Below, in pieces: positions 35,297-46,112 of a stretch of 64,000 nt of DNA. The notes beneath the pieces were generated by a model that was given only the letters and a program-made list of their open reading frames with translations, had not been told where the DNA came from and searched no databases. Source of the DNA: Sabellastarte sp. h YS-2021 (Eukaryota; Annelida; Polychaeta; Sabellida; Sabellidae); contig OZ024936.1 in NCBI GenBank assembly GCA_964017235.1, forward strand, positions 61,059,028 through 61,123,027, written 5' to 3'. Position 1 is the stretch's first letter. Each line of letters begins with the position of its first letter. A program made the position numbers and the translations under genes.

Positions 35297-36211
35297 CTAA
35301 AAAATTTCTTGGCCTATCAACAGCCTGTCCTGTCTCCACTTTGGTTTCTGCTGCTTTTTTCGAGCTTCTTGAAATTTAGGCATCAGCGTTTTCTTTCTGC
35401 TCCTCATTTCATCTGGGATTTGCTCACTAACACCAAATTTTTTCCTTTTATCTAAATTTTTTAGGTGACTAAGAACAATCTCCTTTCTTTTGTAAGGATT
35501 GAACTTTGCAACTATAGGTCTCGTCTTGTGAAGTCTTTGTTTTCCAAGCCTATGGACTATATCAAAAGTAACAGTTGATACTGTGTCCTCAGCAATTTTT
35601 AGCTCATCCTTCATAAATGCTTTTAAGAGTGTTTTGGTGACCTCACTTGATTCATTAGGAGCTTCTTTGATGTTGTAAAAGATCAAATTACCCATCATGG
35701 ATTTTGCCTGAAGTTCTATAACATCACCCTTCAGGTACTGAATGTCTTTCTCATTTTTTGCGATTTGGCCTGCTTGTATTTGACATTTTCGTGCCAAGTC
35801 ATACTTTTCTTTTTTAAGTTCCTCAATCTCTTTGGCATGTTGCTCCTGAGATAATTCTGCCTGGGTTAGCTGTTCCTGAACAACTTGTAATTTATTACTC
35901 AGTTGCTCATTTTGCTCATCAATGACACCAAGGATGTCCTTCTTGAACTTATCCATGCTAACAGATACTTTCTCCTTGACCAAAATAGCACTTCTATTCA
36001 TCACTGGATAGTCTTTTGATTCGGGATCACTGTCCAAGTCCACAGCAGCTGTTACTGGAAAAATCATCTTCCCATCATTAGTAGTGTTGGGTGTTGTGTC
36101 AAGTACTTTGAAAAAATTACTTATTCTATGTTGTTTTACTTCCAACATGGATGCAGGTGAACTTTCCTGCAAAAGCAGTGAATCATCATGTTTTTGCTCC
36201 TTTTTTGACAT
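35297..36211 (-). CDS. LINE ORF1 protein: coiled coil, RRM and C-terminal domain
   Basis: 304 residues from the ATG at 36211 (MSKKEQKHDDSLLLQ). Residues about 80-165 form a long coiled coil (DEQNEQLSNKLQVVQEQLTQ, EIEELKKEKYDLA). An RRM-like domain follows (NLIFYNIKEAPNES to VHRLGKQRLHKTRPIVAKFN). Last is the basic C-terminal domain ending RQDRLLIGQEIF. This is the L1 ORF1p layout: a trimeric RNA-binding chaperone that packages LINE RNA. The frame stops at 35297, but ORF1 homology continues into the IMPACT domain beyond, as copy 1 shows. Confidence 0.88.
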   Translation of the reverse strand: MSKKEQKHDDSLLLQESSPASMLEVKQHRISNFFKVLDTTPNTTNDGKMIFPVTAAVDLDSDPESKDYPVMNRSAILVKEKVSVSMDKFKKDILGVIDEQNEQLSNKLQVVQEQLTQAELSQEQHAKEIEELKKEKYDLARKCQIQAGQIAKNEKDIQYLKGDVIELQAKSMMGNLIFYNIKEAPNESSEVTKTLLKAFMKDELKIAEDTVSTVTFDIVHRLGKQRLHKTRPIVAKFNPYKRKEIVLSHLKNLDKRKKFGVSEQIPDEMRSRKKTLMPKFQEARKKQQKPKWRQDRLLIGQEIF

Positions 36212-36604
36212 TACTGCAGTAAAGGCTGAATGATCACTGTTTAAGTCTGTGTAATATAGATCAATTATTCTTTCACACTATTTGGTAGGACTGTCAATAG
36301 AGTCAGTGTTCATTCCTGTCCTCTATAATGGTGTCACAAAGTACACCTTTTATATTTAACACACCTGTCAATCATGCATGTATACATCTTTTCATATTAA
36401 ATGCCTCATTTCAAAAGTTAAAACTGCAGATTTTACACTTTTCACCTAGTTTAAAAGTTATTCACTCTCATCATCATAATCTACAGACTTTTAACTGCCA
36501 AATGGTTATATTTCCATTAGTGATATCCACAGTATTCCACTGTAATAATACAATTATTCCACACCAAAAACAATGTGCTTCTACCTACTAAACACTTTCA
36601 TGAA
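36212..36604 (-). promoter_or_regulatory. 5' UTR of LINE 2
   Basis: About 390 non-coding bases between the 5' target duplication and the ORF1 ATG. By position this holds the internal promoter, but I recognise no motif. Confidence 0.45.
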
Positions 36605-37245
36605 ATACCACAAAAATTAGTAGTTACACCAGGAAGATTACTTGCTATTTAGTAAAGATTAGTTGTTTTACCACAAACATTAATTGCTACACCATGAAGA
36701 CTATATGCTATATCATAAAGATTAGTTGCTATAAAACAAAGGCTAGTTTATACTAATGAAAATTAGCTGTTATACCACAAAGATTAGTTGGGGGCCACGG
36801 TGGCAGAGTGGTAACACTGTCGCCTCTCACCTCTGAGGCCGGGGTTCGATCCCCAGCATGGCCTCAAGTGGGAAAGCTGGTAGTTGATTGCCGTTGGTCG
36901 GCAGTTTACAGTACAGAACCCTAACAAACTGTATATACTGGTTTCCTCTGCCCTTCCAACTACCCATCGTGATATGACCTGTACAGTGTTGAAAGCGACG
37001 TAAAAACCCCAAATAAATAAATAAAATAAAATAAATAAAAAAACAAAGATTAGTTATGACAAGACCATGAATAGCTGTTATGCCATGAAGAATAGTTGCT
37101 ACACCATAAAGATTAGTTGTTACACCATGACGAGGAGTTATTTGCACCACAAAGATTATTTGTTTTAACCCACAGGGATCAGTTGTTACACCATAAAGAT
37201 AACTCACATCACCACAAATACAAGATATCAATGGCATGACTGAAA
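36605..37245. repeat. Minisatellite, right part (interrupted by a SINE)
   Basis: Units near AAAGATTAGTTGTTACACCA continue the array seen at 29490-29595. The array is broken at 36790-37042 by a SINE. Unit length is about 24 with much drift. Confidence 0.8.
36790..37042 (+). mobile_element. tRNA-derived SINE, copy 1
   Basis: RNA polymerase III A box TGGCAGAGTGG (about 36800) and B box GGTTCGATCC (about 36843) lie within a tRNA-like head. A non-tRNA body (GTATATACTGGTTTCCTCTG) and an AAATAAATAAA-type tail follow. A 13-base duplication ACAAAGATTAGTT flanks it (36777-36789 and 37043-37055). The duplication lies in a tandem array, so its length could be partly coincidental. Confidence 0.88.
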
Positions 37246-39220
37246 ACATCAGCCATTACTACTTAGGACAGAAATGGTTATTTGTAAAATGGGATGGCAG
37301 TCTTAAATGAATATGGTTATGTTCCTGAATTATGTGAGGGAAAATATGTCGTACAACAAATGCCACTACATTATTGTGGCAGTAAAAATGCAAACTCTCA
37401 AGAGTGAACATTTGGTATAAGTATTTTTTGTATGTTATCATCTAGTTTTGTTTTTCAGTAACTGTCATGCTTACACGTTTTTAAAAATCAAAAGACTATT
37501 GCAGTTAATATCATGGATTTTCTACAGAATTTAAATGCTTCTATCAATTACGTCACTGATAGTTGTATAGCAAAATCTAGAAATGTATCCAATTTATTAT
37601 CATTCAGGTAATGATTAAACAAACCAAATTAAGCATATGCTATCTTGCTTCATGCAAATTGTGTTAAAGCCTGCATTTTAGCAAGGAAAGTATTTAATAA
37701 CAGTCTTTGATCTGGTTAATATCACTTTATTAATTTAGACTTTTATACCCTTTTCAATTATTTCATCTCCTATTTCACGTTTTCGTCTCTTCCGTAACAT
37801 GTCAGGGTCGAGCTCTCTTATTTACTCATCAGGTAATTAAACTACAGGAAACATCTTGTAAGGCGCTGATTATCATACAAGGGATAATCCAATATTTGTG
37901 TAGAAATAATTGGACAACAGATATTATATAATCCCAGTACAGTAAGGGTGCACATACAAGTTTAATATCCAAATAACATGAAAGTTCTATATCCAAAAAC
38001 AAAACACATAAAAGTTCTATATTAAAAATAAATCACACTAATAAACACTACACTTTTTTATGTTCTTGGAAAAGTTTTTTAATTTCTTAACACAAGTGTG
38101 AACACCAAGAAAGCAGGATGTAAAGTGAAGCCAGTTAGTGGGATGTTATCTCATGAAATTCCAGAGTGACAGATTGATGTGAGTTAGAATCCAATAGCAA
38201 GAAGGAGCTCAACACTAAGAAAAGTATACACCACGGGAAGAAATGGCTATGATGGTGTGGTCAGCTAGCTCCTGGGGTTTCACCTAGTTTTGACTTGCGT
38301 CAACCAAGGCGTCATTTATATGTGGGTTTCTAATTGGTCAGGCCCTTAGAATTTACATAATTTACATTGAATATTGTTGTTGACAGGCATACAACAGAAC
38401 TTTTGCTTTGAGCAAGAGCATTTTATGTATAGATAGTTTTTATTTTAGATTCAATCTATCATAGTCACTACAACACATGCCATAGAAACAGGCAATATAA
38501 TCTCCATCTTCGTGCTGGGAAGGCAGATACAGTAAAGATATCTGTTAGGCTTTACCTCCACGAGGATCAGTCCTAAGCCATGGGTTCGAGCCATCCACAT
38601 GATCAATATCTGGTTTCTGTTTGATAAACATCGAGTAATTTTTGATGAACTGTTACATAATAATGATTCAGATTGCGATGAGGTGGGCCAAAGGAGTGGT
38701 TCTAGTATAAGCTATGATAGATTCAAACAGATAGTGCAATGCTAGTGGGATAATTAAAGGAGGGCCTTCTGTCCTAGAGGTGACCAATAGGAAGTCTTTT
38801 CACAGCTCGCCAGCATTGTCAAGCTGCTAGAGAAAAAAAACATTGAAAATAAAATGAAAGGTTGTGCCACAAGAACAGAGATAAAGTAGGTTTCTACTAA
38901 TGCTTCGGCCATATTTAGTAGAAATTGAGCCTCTGTTGGCACTGTTGGTATTGCATAGTAATCCTTTTCTTGGGAGCTTGAAAGAACTTGCAGAGTTGTC
39001 ACAAGGTACTGAGTTTGAAGTAGGTACAAATGTCAATAAAAATGGACATTTGAAAAATAAATGTAAAATAAAAGTGCATGTTACCTCTTTCTTTTCTACT
39101 GCCTTTGGTTGTGTGTGTGGGGGGAAGGGGTCCCTGGGGAATGGGAAGGCAAGTGTACACAGATGAGTCTTTAGTTTATTTCTGAGAGAAGCCATAATCG
39201 TTTGTTACCTGACTACAATT
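37246..39220. other. Intergenic, nothing recognised
   Basis: AT-rich DNA. A small repeat of AACATAAAAGTTCTATAT type occurs near 37975-38025. Overlapping frames around 38754-39195 lack domains and lie on both strands of the same stretch. Confidence 0.45.
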
Positions 39221-39458
39221 GGCTCTCGGGATCACAGTAGCACAGTGGTAACACACTTGCCTCCTACTTCTCAGGTCTGCTGTTCAAACCCCAGACCCTC
39301 TGTGGAAAGATGGTAGTTTCTTATCGATGGTCTGCAGTGTACATCACAGGACCTTGACCAACTGTATGTACTGGTTTCCTCTGCCCATAAAACTACCCAT
39401 CATGATATGATCTATAAATTGTTGAAAACGACATGAAAACCCAAATAAATAAATAAAT
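39221..39458 (+). mobile_element. tRNA-derived SINE, copy 2 (older)
   Basis: Same order of blocks as copy 1: CACAGTGGTAACACACTTGC, a decayed B box (GTTCAAACCCC), GTATGTACTGGTTTCCTCTG, CTACCCATCATGATATGATC and an AAATAAATAAATAAA tail. Many substitutions make it older than the 36.8 kb copy. Confidence 0.85.
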
Positions 39459-40570
39459 GTAAGTGTCAATCCACTTCATTCTGATCTTTTGTGGAAGGTT
39501 GTACTGTCACTTTAATACAAGAAAGACAAAATAAGATGAAACTCCAAGTGTTTTATTTTGCATCAACTTTATAAAATCACAACATATAATAACAAAAGCA
39601 ATACATCATATCACATACATTTCTATCGATGTCCAATAATCCGATACATAATAATTGCAGAATTTAACAAAGTTTCTCTGTATCTACCTATTGTATTTTT
39701 ATCGACCCTCTTCACGTATGAATTTGTTGGCCCTGGAAAAGTTAATGTGAACCAACAAAAACATTGATTGCTCTTTACTTTATCAAAAAGAATATTGACA
39801 ATTCACAGAAATCACAACAAATAAACATGTCAAGAAGCTATTAATGGTACAAAACTAAAATTGCTAATCACGGTAATAGGTCATGTTGTTACTCAAGAAA
39901 AACTATTTGAATATACGTATTACTGCATTTAATAACCCATAGCACATACATATACCTAAAAACTACTGATAATATCATCATACATCAGATTCTATCATTT
40001 TAAATTACTCTAAAACTCAGTATATTATTTATGACTATAAATTAAACAACATGCCTTTTAATAAGTACATGGGATATTTACATAGACCTGTGAGTGATTT
40101 CGAACCCCCTGAACCCACACTGGATCTGCTAGTGTTCATATCTTATTCTGTTCATACAGTTAAAGTATTCTATTTGAATTCCAACCGTATTATACCTACA
40201 CTCCACTGTTCCATGCTGCACTCATGAGCAACAGATAAGCTTAAAATATTTGACTTCTTGGGGCTCACTTCTAGCTTGATGCAGTTCGTGTTTTAGTAGT
40301 ATCCACAAGGTTACCTAAGTTGAGAGTCTTATTTAGGTAGGGCAGCAGACATCCATTTTAACATGTAGTGGATTTTTATAAATATTTTGCGAAACCTGTC
40401 ACTAGATATCATGGGATAAGTTAAATTGTATCATTTATGAAACATTAAAGACAAGTGGATGAAGCAAATTTCAAATACTAGTCCCTGCAACTCTCTCTAC
40501 AGTGTGAATGGGACATTAAAGGATAGTGTCCTATCACCTTGTATCCTACAGTCCTCAGTGTGAACACACC
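39459..40570. other. Intergenic, nothing recognised
   Basis: AT-rich DNA with no coding or repeat signal seen. Confidence 0.45.
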
Positions 40571-41850
40571 TTAAGCCTCTCTTGAGCTTCCCTTACATCC
40601 CATCGTAAGTGTATACACACGCAAGTGTGCTATACATATTGTTGAAAACTGGGAGCATAGCCTGGTAGTAGAGATTTGCACGTGCAAACAAGGTGTATTC
40701 TTCCAACAGCAGTGTCACTACTTGAATATCAAAGAACATACTGGGTGCACACAAGGAATAATGTGCATGGCAATTTTCATTGTGAGTCTCTGTTACCATG
40801 ATATTCTGTTATAAAATCGCACGTGTACATGCATGTACGATGGGATGTAAAGAGAAACTTAACATCCCATCGTACGTGCACGTACGTCCTGGTTACAGAG
40901 AAAAACCAGCTAATTTGCAAGGGACACCTAAGCTACACATACAATTTAAAATAGAATGTTGAGGTTGCAGAGATCCCATAATGAAAATTGTCATGCACAT
41001 TACTCTCTGCATGCACACATTATGGCTATAAACTCATCCATGTCTAAAGCCTCTCTTACATCCCATCGTACGTGCACGTACGTCCTGGTTACAGAGAGAA
41101 ATCGGCTGATTTGCAAGGGATCCTCAAGGTACACTTGCGATTTTATGACAGAATATGAAGGTCGCACAGACCCCGCAATGAAAACTGGCATGCATATTAT
41201 TCTCTGTGTGCATGCAGTATGTCTACAAACGCATCCATGCCTCAAGGGTAACTTACGGGAGACTTAGGCATGTGCATTCTCCTTGCAGGTGCTGTAGGTT
41301 CTCCCCATTTACTTACATTGTTTACACATGCTGTAAGATACACTCAGGTGTACCTTGCATGTACATAAATCCACTGTACGACCTGTATCTAGTTGCACTC
41401 TGTTCTTTGATCTTCAAGTTGTGACACTGTTCTTTGGATAACACACCCTGTTTGCACGTGCAAACCTCATATTTTTCAACAATATTTGCAGCACACTTAT
41501 GTGTCTATACACGTATGGTGAGATGTAAGAGAAGCTTCAATAAAAATGTTTTAGAGGCTTGAGCACATGCATTTTCCTTGTTAGTATTGCAGGTGCTCCC
41601 CATTCACTTACAGGGTTTGCACTTGTCGTATGATACACTCAGGTATATAAACTCACTGTGTGGCTTGTAGCTAGTCGCAGTCTATTCTTGGATATTCAAG
41701 TATTGACACTGTTGTTGGAAGAATACCCCTTGTTTGCACCTGCAAATCTCTACTACCCCACTACCAGGCTACCTCAAATTTTTCAACAATAACCACAGCA
41801 CACTCGCGTGCATATACATGTACTGCATCATGTAAGAGAGGCTTTAAGTC
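40571..41850. mobile_element. Palindrome-rich MITE-like element, possibly nested
   Basis: The outer ends are inverted: TTAAGCCTCTCTTGAGC at left and AGAGAGGCTTTAA at right, suggesting a TTAA target. Longer inverted arms share TTTGCACGTGCAAAC/TTTGCACCTGCAAAT and TATTGTTGAAAA/TTTTTCAACAATA. In the middle, a unit of about 195 bases beginning ACATCCCATCGTACGTGCAC is repeated at about 40863 and 41058. Each unit has the perfect palindrome CGTACGTGCACGTACG. Internal copies of the end sequence (CTAAAGCCTCTCTTACATCC near 41044) point to nested or rearranged insertions. There is no coding capacity. Confidence 0.65.
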
Positions 41851-41873
41851 AGTGGATGTTATTAGTGGATGTT

Positions 41874-41952
41874 AGTAGTTAAGTCTGAGTTGATCAATGG
41901 TCGTGTATCGATTATATTGATGATAAATGAAGCAAATAATAAGCATTATGTT
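41874..41952 (+). repeat. Polinton left terminal inverted repeat
   Basis: 79 bases that match the inverse of 61391-61462, apart from a 6-base insertion and a few single differences. Weak similarity continues inward for another 40 bases. Confidence 0.93.
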
Positions 41953-42712
41953 CATATACAATTTCTGAGTAATCAAGCATATTTTTGATAATGTAAATGA
42001 TAACAAATCTGCTCATCCTTCCAATCCCCTCAATAGGAAATAATATAGGATAGATATTTGATTTTATAGATTGACTGTAATCAATTAATCAATCTATAAT
42101 CAACTGTCAATCATATTGATTGTCTATCATCAATTATATTCAATCAACTGTCATAAAGCAAGATTTGTTTTTTCTTTCCAATAATATATTTTCAAGTTTT
42201 CTATTTTACTGTAATATATATAATTTTTTTCATCTACATATATCTAATGCAATGTGTACTCAAATATATTAGCTAATCATCTACATATTTGTAGATGTAA
42301 ACAATTTTTTCAATTACATATTTTAAATATATATAATTTTTTTTTCAAACTGAATATCTAAGTGAACTCATCTGTATTAGCTAGATGTAAACAAATTTTT
42401 TCAATTACATTGAATGACACATCATCCTTAAATTTAAATACATGTCATTATTATATCATGTTAAGACACGTCAGTTAAAGACACGTCAGATGTAAGTTAG
42501 AAAATGGATAAATATGACTTTTAATGATCATATTAAAGACACGTCAGATATAAGTTAACCTATTTTATCTAATCACAATGAACTTACAGAACTCTATAAT
42601 CAAATATGAATTTTCACCGTACATTATTTTTTTTGTTCTTTTTGCTGAATAAACATAAAATATATGTATATATAAGCTATATCTATACTCATATTTATAA
42701 TGATCAATCAAC
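41953..42712. other. Polinton left subterminal region
   Basis: About 750 bases with many ATCAAT/ATTGAT repeats near 42065-42150 and AT-rich runs. Three copies of AAGACACGTCAG lie just before the first gene (separate entry). No gene is seen. Confidence 0.6.
42463..42547 (+). promoter_or_regulatory. Three AAGACACGTCAG repeats upstream of the BIR gene
   Basis: The 12-mer occurs at 42463-42474, 42478-42489 and 42536-42547. Each contains ACGTCA, the half-site of a cAMP-response-type element. The last two share a longer unit (TTAAAGACACGTCAGAT, then TAAGTTA). They lie 165-250 bases before the ATG at 42713, so an upstream control element is plausible. Confidence 0.4.
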
Positions 42713-43273
42713 ATGTTTGCCAATCAACCTAAAGAATCATTTAAATTTGAGGATGAGGTTTTACTACCAGCCTCTAGTTTACAGAAGAAAAGTTTACCTG
42801 ACAAACAAGATTTAGTTCAATCGGCATCTACTCAAGATAAGTCATCATCTAAAGATATATTTGATTCAACTCGATCAATCGAATCAACTAGATCAACCAC
42901 CGGATTGACCTTATCAAATCAACCAATTCAGAAGCCATATTTTGGAGGATTTGCATTATCAACAAAAAAGGCATCATGTGAATCTTGTTATAAGATAGAA
43001 TATCTAAATCTAGCAAGTCAATGGCCGCCAAGTGTATATCAGAAATATGATCAAAGAATTTTAACATTTAATACCTGGCCCAAATCTCATCCTATTCATC
43101 CAGGAACTATTCCAAAAGGTGGATTTATCTATACTGGAAGAGGAGATAAAGTATATTGTCCTTGGTGTCAGATATCATTAGTGGAATGGGAAACATTCGA
43201 CATACCTATGGACGAACATAGGAGATATTCGCCTAATTGTGAATTTATTCTATTACTTTATCCTAAAGTATGA
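42713..43273 (+). CDS. Polinton accessory protein with a BIR (IAP-type) domain
   Basis: 186 residues. The first 75 are Ser-rich and low in complexity. The C-terminal 80 form one BIR domain: RILTFNTWP, PKGGFIYTGRGDKVYCPWC, then a zinc site of spacing C-x2-C-x16-H-x6-C (CPWC, EHRRYSPNCEF). BIR proteins of viruses and hosts are known to block caspases. A death-suppressing role for the ancestral virus-like element is inferred. It could have been captured from the host or shared with other Polintons. The frame is open. Confidence 0.85.
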   Translation: MFANQPKESFKFEDEVLLPASSLQKKSLPDKQDLVQSASTQDKSSSKDIFDSTRSIESTRSTTGLTLSNQPIQKPYFGGFALSTKKASCESCYKIEYLNLASQWPPSVYQKYDQRILTFNTWPKSHPIHPGTIPKGGFIYTGRGDKVYCPWCQISLVEWETFDIPMDEHRRYSPNCEFILLLYPKV

Positions 43274-43655
43274 TTGTAATGTAGGAAATGTAAGGTAATA
43301 AAAATTTGTTTGAAAGGAAAAAAAATTGTTTTTCTCTTAGATTAAATCACCATATGGTACCATATAGATCAATCAGTGGACTGTAAATAAATGAAATACA
43401 TATGTTTGGTATTAAATATTCATAATCATAATATGCTTAGGTAATAGATTTTTACATTAGAATCAAGTCTATTTAAACCCAAAAATCAGATAAACTAAAA
43501 TCATAAGATTGTTAGAACAATAAATCTTAAACCGAATATAATGGCTGAGGCATATGTCAATAGTAAAGTAACCTCTACCAAAAAGAGGAAAAATGATAGC
43601 AATAACACCGGTAAAAATAAGAAGATAAGTTAAGGAAGATCCAAGAAAATCTGTA

Positions 43656-44294
43656 ATGAAACCAGGAACTAGTAAACAATCAGAAACTGGCATAATCAAT
43701 CTGGAAACAAATAATGATCGAATTCTACAAGACAAGGATATTGAGATGATTGACCTGAAGGCACCCTTTAAGAGAACCTTTCATATTGGAGGAAATAAAT
43801 ACATAATATTTACAGCTGATAAGGGTCTCATCCAGCAGATACAGATTAAGGAATGAGATGGTCAGAAAGTTATTAAAAAAGGAGTGAAATTGAATATTTC
43901 TAAACTTATGATGATAATGCATTATGGTCAGTTAATAACCAGTGAGATAGGAAATATTGCTAATGGTGAACAAGATATAGATGTTAAGAAACATGTAGGA
44001 GAAGGATATTATTTATCATGCGCCTCTCCTTTCAAATCTGTTGGGATTAGGCTATGGAAAATAGGATCAGTAAAAATGTTTCCAACCAATGAAGGTATCA
44101 ATCTTAAGATTAACGAATGGATGGAATTAATTGATGTTATCAACGACATGTATGTTGAAAGATTAGATCTATTTCATTGTGTATCATGTCTGCTGCAGCC
44201 AAATCAACCGGGTCATAATCCGAATACATGTAAGGAATGTAAGCAAAATACAGATCTTTCAAAAGGTGAGGTGTATGTAGACATTCCATTGTAA
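43656..44294 (+). pseudogene. Polinton PC4-like single-strand-binding protein (part)
   Basis: The second half reads VGIRLWKIGSVKMFPTNEGI then NLKINEWMELIDVI, close to the PC4 (p15) pattern 'V-D-I-R-x-Y...P-x-x-K-G-I-x-L-x-x-x-x-W'. The end has two CxxC pairs (CVSC, CKEC). Upstream is FKRTFHIGGNKYIIFTADKG, which may be a second such fold. PC4 proteins bind single-stranded DNA and act in transcription and replication. Here it could have served element replication or late transcription (inference). The family call is moderate. Confidence 0.55.
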
Positions 44295-44399
44295 AAGAAG
44301 TTTAGATCAGCTCCATATGGATGATAACACACATTGACTTACTTAATATTTGTAATATATAGAAATAATCACACTAATAAACTTTATTTTATCTGAAAA

Positions 44400-45558
44400 T
44401 TGGGGGAAAAAACAAGAAGTATGGAAGATCCTAATGCATTCCTTGGATGGAGAATTAATGGATATGTACCATCAATGATAATGTCTGCTGTTGTTACTAT
44501 TTGCGAATTGATCTCAATGATAGAGCAGAAGAAATTTCGATCAGCATTTACTTGTTATATGATGTTCAAAGAGGTTCTACCAGTGTACATACAGTAAGTT
44601 GTTTTGTTTTTTTTTTTGTTTAATTTTTTGTCACTTTTTTCACCTGTTCAAAATTCCCAACTATGAGGTGCTTACCTTGCGGTTCGAAATTCTGTTTGTG
44701 AGTTTTTCTTCGAGTATATTATATCGTTCAAAATCCCCAACTATGAGGTGCCTACCTTGAGGTCCGAAATTCTGTTTGTGAGGTTTTCCTCGACAATATA
44801 ATAAAATCAGCACTCTCGGTATCTAAGACCAATCTAATCCTAATAATATATTTATATTTATTTTTCTTTTGGCAGACAAAAATACCCAGATTTCGTGAAG
44901 TATGCCTTTGATGAGGTTTTAACTGCCAAGTGTTGCTGTTGTCAAGATACATTATTGATGGATGACATTTTGATGACTGTTCCATGCTGTCATTTTATAT
45001 GTGGACAATGTGCATGTAATTTCTTAAAATATGGTCTGATAATCCAGAGTATAATAAGAAATGTCCAATGTGTCGTAGTTTATTGATGGACCAAATTTTT
45101 GCCAAATCAATTCAATACAATATGACCTCTCTGACGCAAAGTACCTTTTTTATGGATACCAAGCTTTATTTATATTGGGAAAAATTTGAATCAGCTCATA
45201 ATAGATTCTTTACAGCAAAATAAATATGATGAAGCCTTTAGATACACCTTCCTGTTACATAGAGGTCCGAATGATACGGAAAAATTTTTGGATAAGAATT
45301 GGGCTGACATTTATGAAAAAACAGGAAAAATTATACTGTTCTTCATGTAGATCATTTCTATCTATTGATAAAGCATTCAGTGCTACATGTAACCATTTCT
45401 TTTGTTCCGTTTGTTCTACCTACATATTAGAAAAGAGAGGCAAAGATATATTGAAATGTCCACAATGTAATCATGATATAGAGGATTCAAACACTGAAAT
45501 TATTTTTTTAGACCACTTTGGGATCCCAAATTCAGAATATCGAGAAATCAAATACTGA
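44400..45558 (+). pseudogene. Polinton RING-finger protein (two RING-like sites)
   Basis: Zinc-binding blocks CCCCQDTLLMDD...PCCHFICGQC and CSSCRSFLSIDKA...CNHFFCSVCSTY...CPQCNHDI resemble RING fingers, the second a clear C3HC4. A non-coding stretch in the first third (about 44597-44878) has a GT start and AG end and reads like an intron. RING proteins are ubiquitin ligases. Beside a BIR protein this recalls IAPs, which carry BIR and RING in one chain; here they are on separate genes. The region is part of a broken element. Confidence 0.7.
44634..44800 (+). repeat. 81-bp tandem motif, left arm of Polinton
   Basis: Two copies of a motif with CAACTATGAGGTGC, GAAATTCTGTTTGTGAG and TTCGAGTAT-like blocks, starting near 44647 and 44728. 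It occurs inverted, again twice, at 60770-60915. Confidence 0.88.
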
Positions 45559-46112
45559 AATCATACCCTTGAGATCGAAAAAGCATTTTCTATATGCATG
45601 TATTTTTATTAAAACATTCATACATTTCAAATCTCTATGCAGGTATTTTTATTAAAACATTCTTACATTTCAAAATTCAAAAGCAGTCTATTTAAAAATG
45701 CTGATTTTAACAAATATTAACATGATATATATTGTATTCATTACGTTCTAGTTAAAACAAAATATTAATCATAACGTCCTAAGTACTACTTGTATGTAAT
45801 CAGATCATAATGTACTAAGGTAAAATAACGACTCACTGCTAACAGTCCTTTTATCTGGTTTAAATCTTACCAATCTTAAATTCTATTTTGCTTTATCTAT
45901 CTAATTATTATAATAATATTAAAAAATTAACATAATAATTACTGTATTAAACACTCCTTGGTCAATAAAAATCCAATATACGTATAATGTAACTATTCCT
46001 TACAACAAGCAAACTCTCTCGTCTAATACAATGAAAAGTTACAGTATAATTGTAAATTCGTTTTTTCTTTAAAATGTTGATTCAATAAACTCTTCTAATA
46101 CATAATGTTGTT
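45559..46112. other. Non-coding stretch between convergent Polinton genes
   Basis: Very AT-rich. The 47-base block GTATTTTTATTAAAACATTC... occurs twice near 45600 and 45647. Confidence 0.6.

Larger units (their letters stand above)
29596..36604 (-). mobile_element. L1/Tx1-type LINE, copy 2, full length
   Basis: The reversed poly-A is the T-run at 29596-29605. The 11-base ATACCACAAAA occurs directly before it (29585-29595) and directly after the 5' end (36605-36615), a target duplication. From the 5' end on the minus strand come a 390-base 5' UTR, ORF1 (36211-35297), an IMPACT domain (to 34887), a repetitive spacer and ORF2 (33535-29916). At 7.0 kb it looks complete in structure but dead: ORF2 is cut into about seven frames. 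Confidence 0.85.

Noticed and set aside
36790-36865. Possible tRNA gene
   Set aside because: A and B boxes are good, but it continues into a SINE body with a repeat tail and has target duplications; a second worn copy exists at 39221.
38520-38620. Possible third SINE head with GGTTCGAG
   Set aside because: A B-box-like string is present but no A box, body or tail matching the two SINE copies.
38754-39195. Overlapping frames of 90-120 codons on both strands
   Set aside because: Mutually antisense, no domains, AT-rich; no splice or start context.
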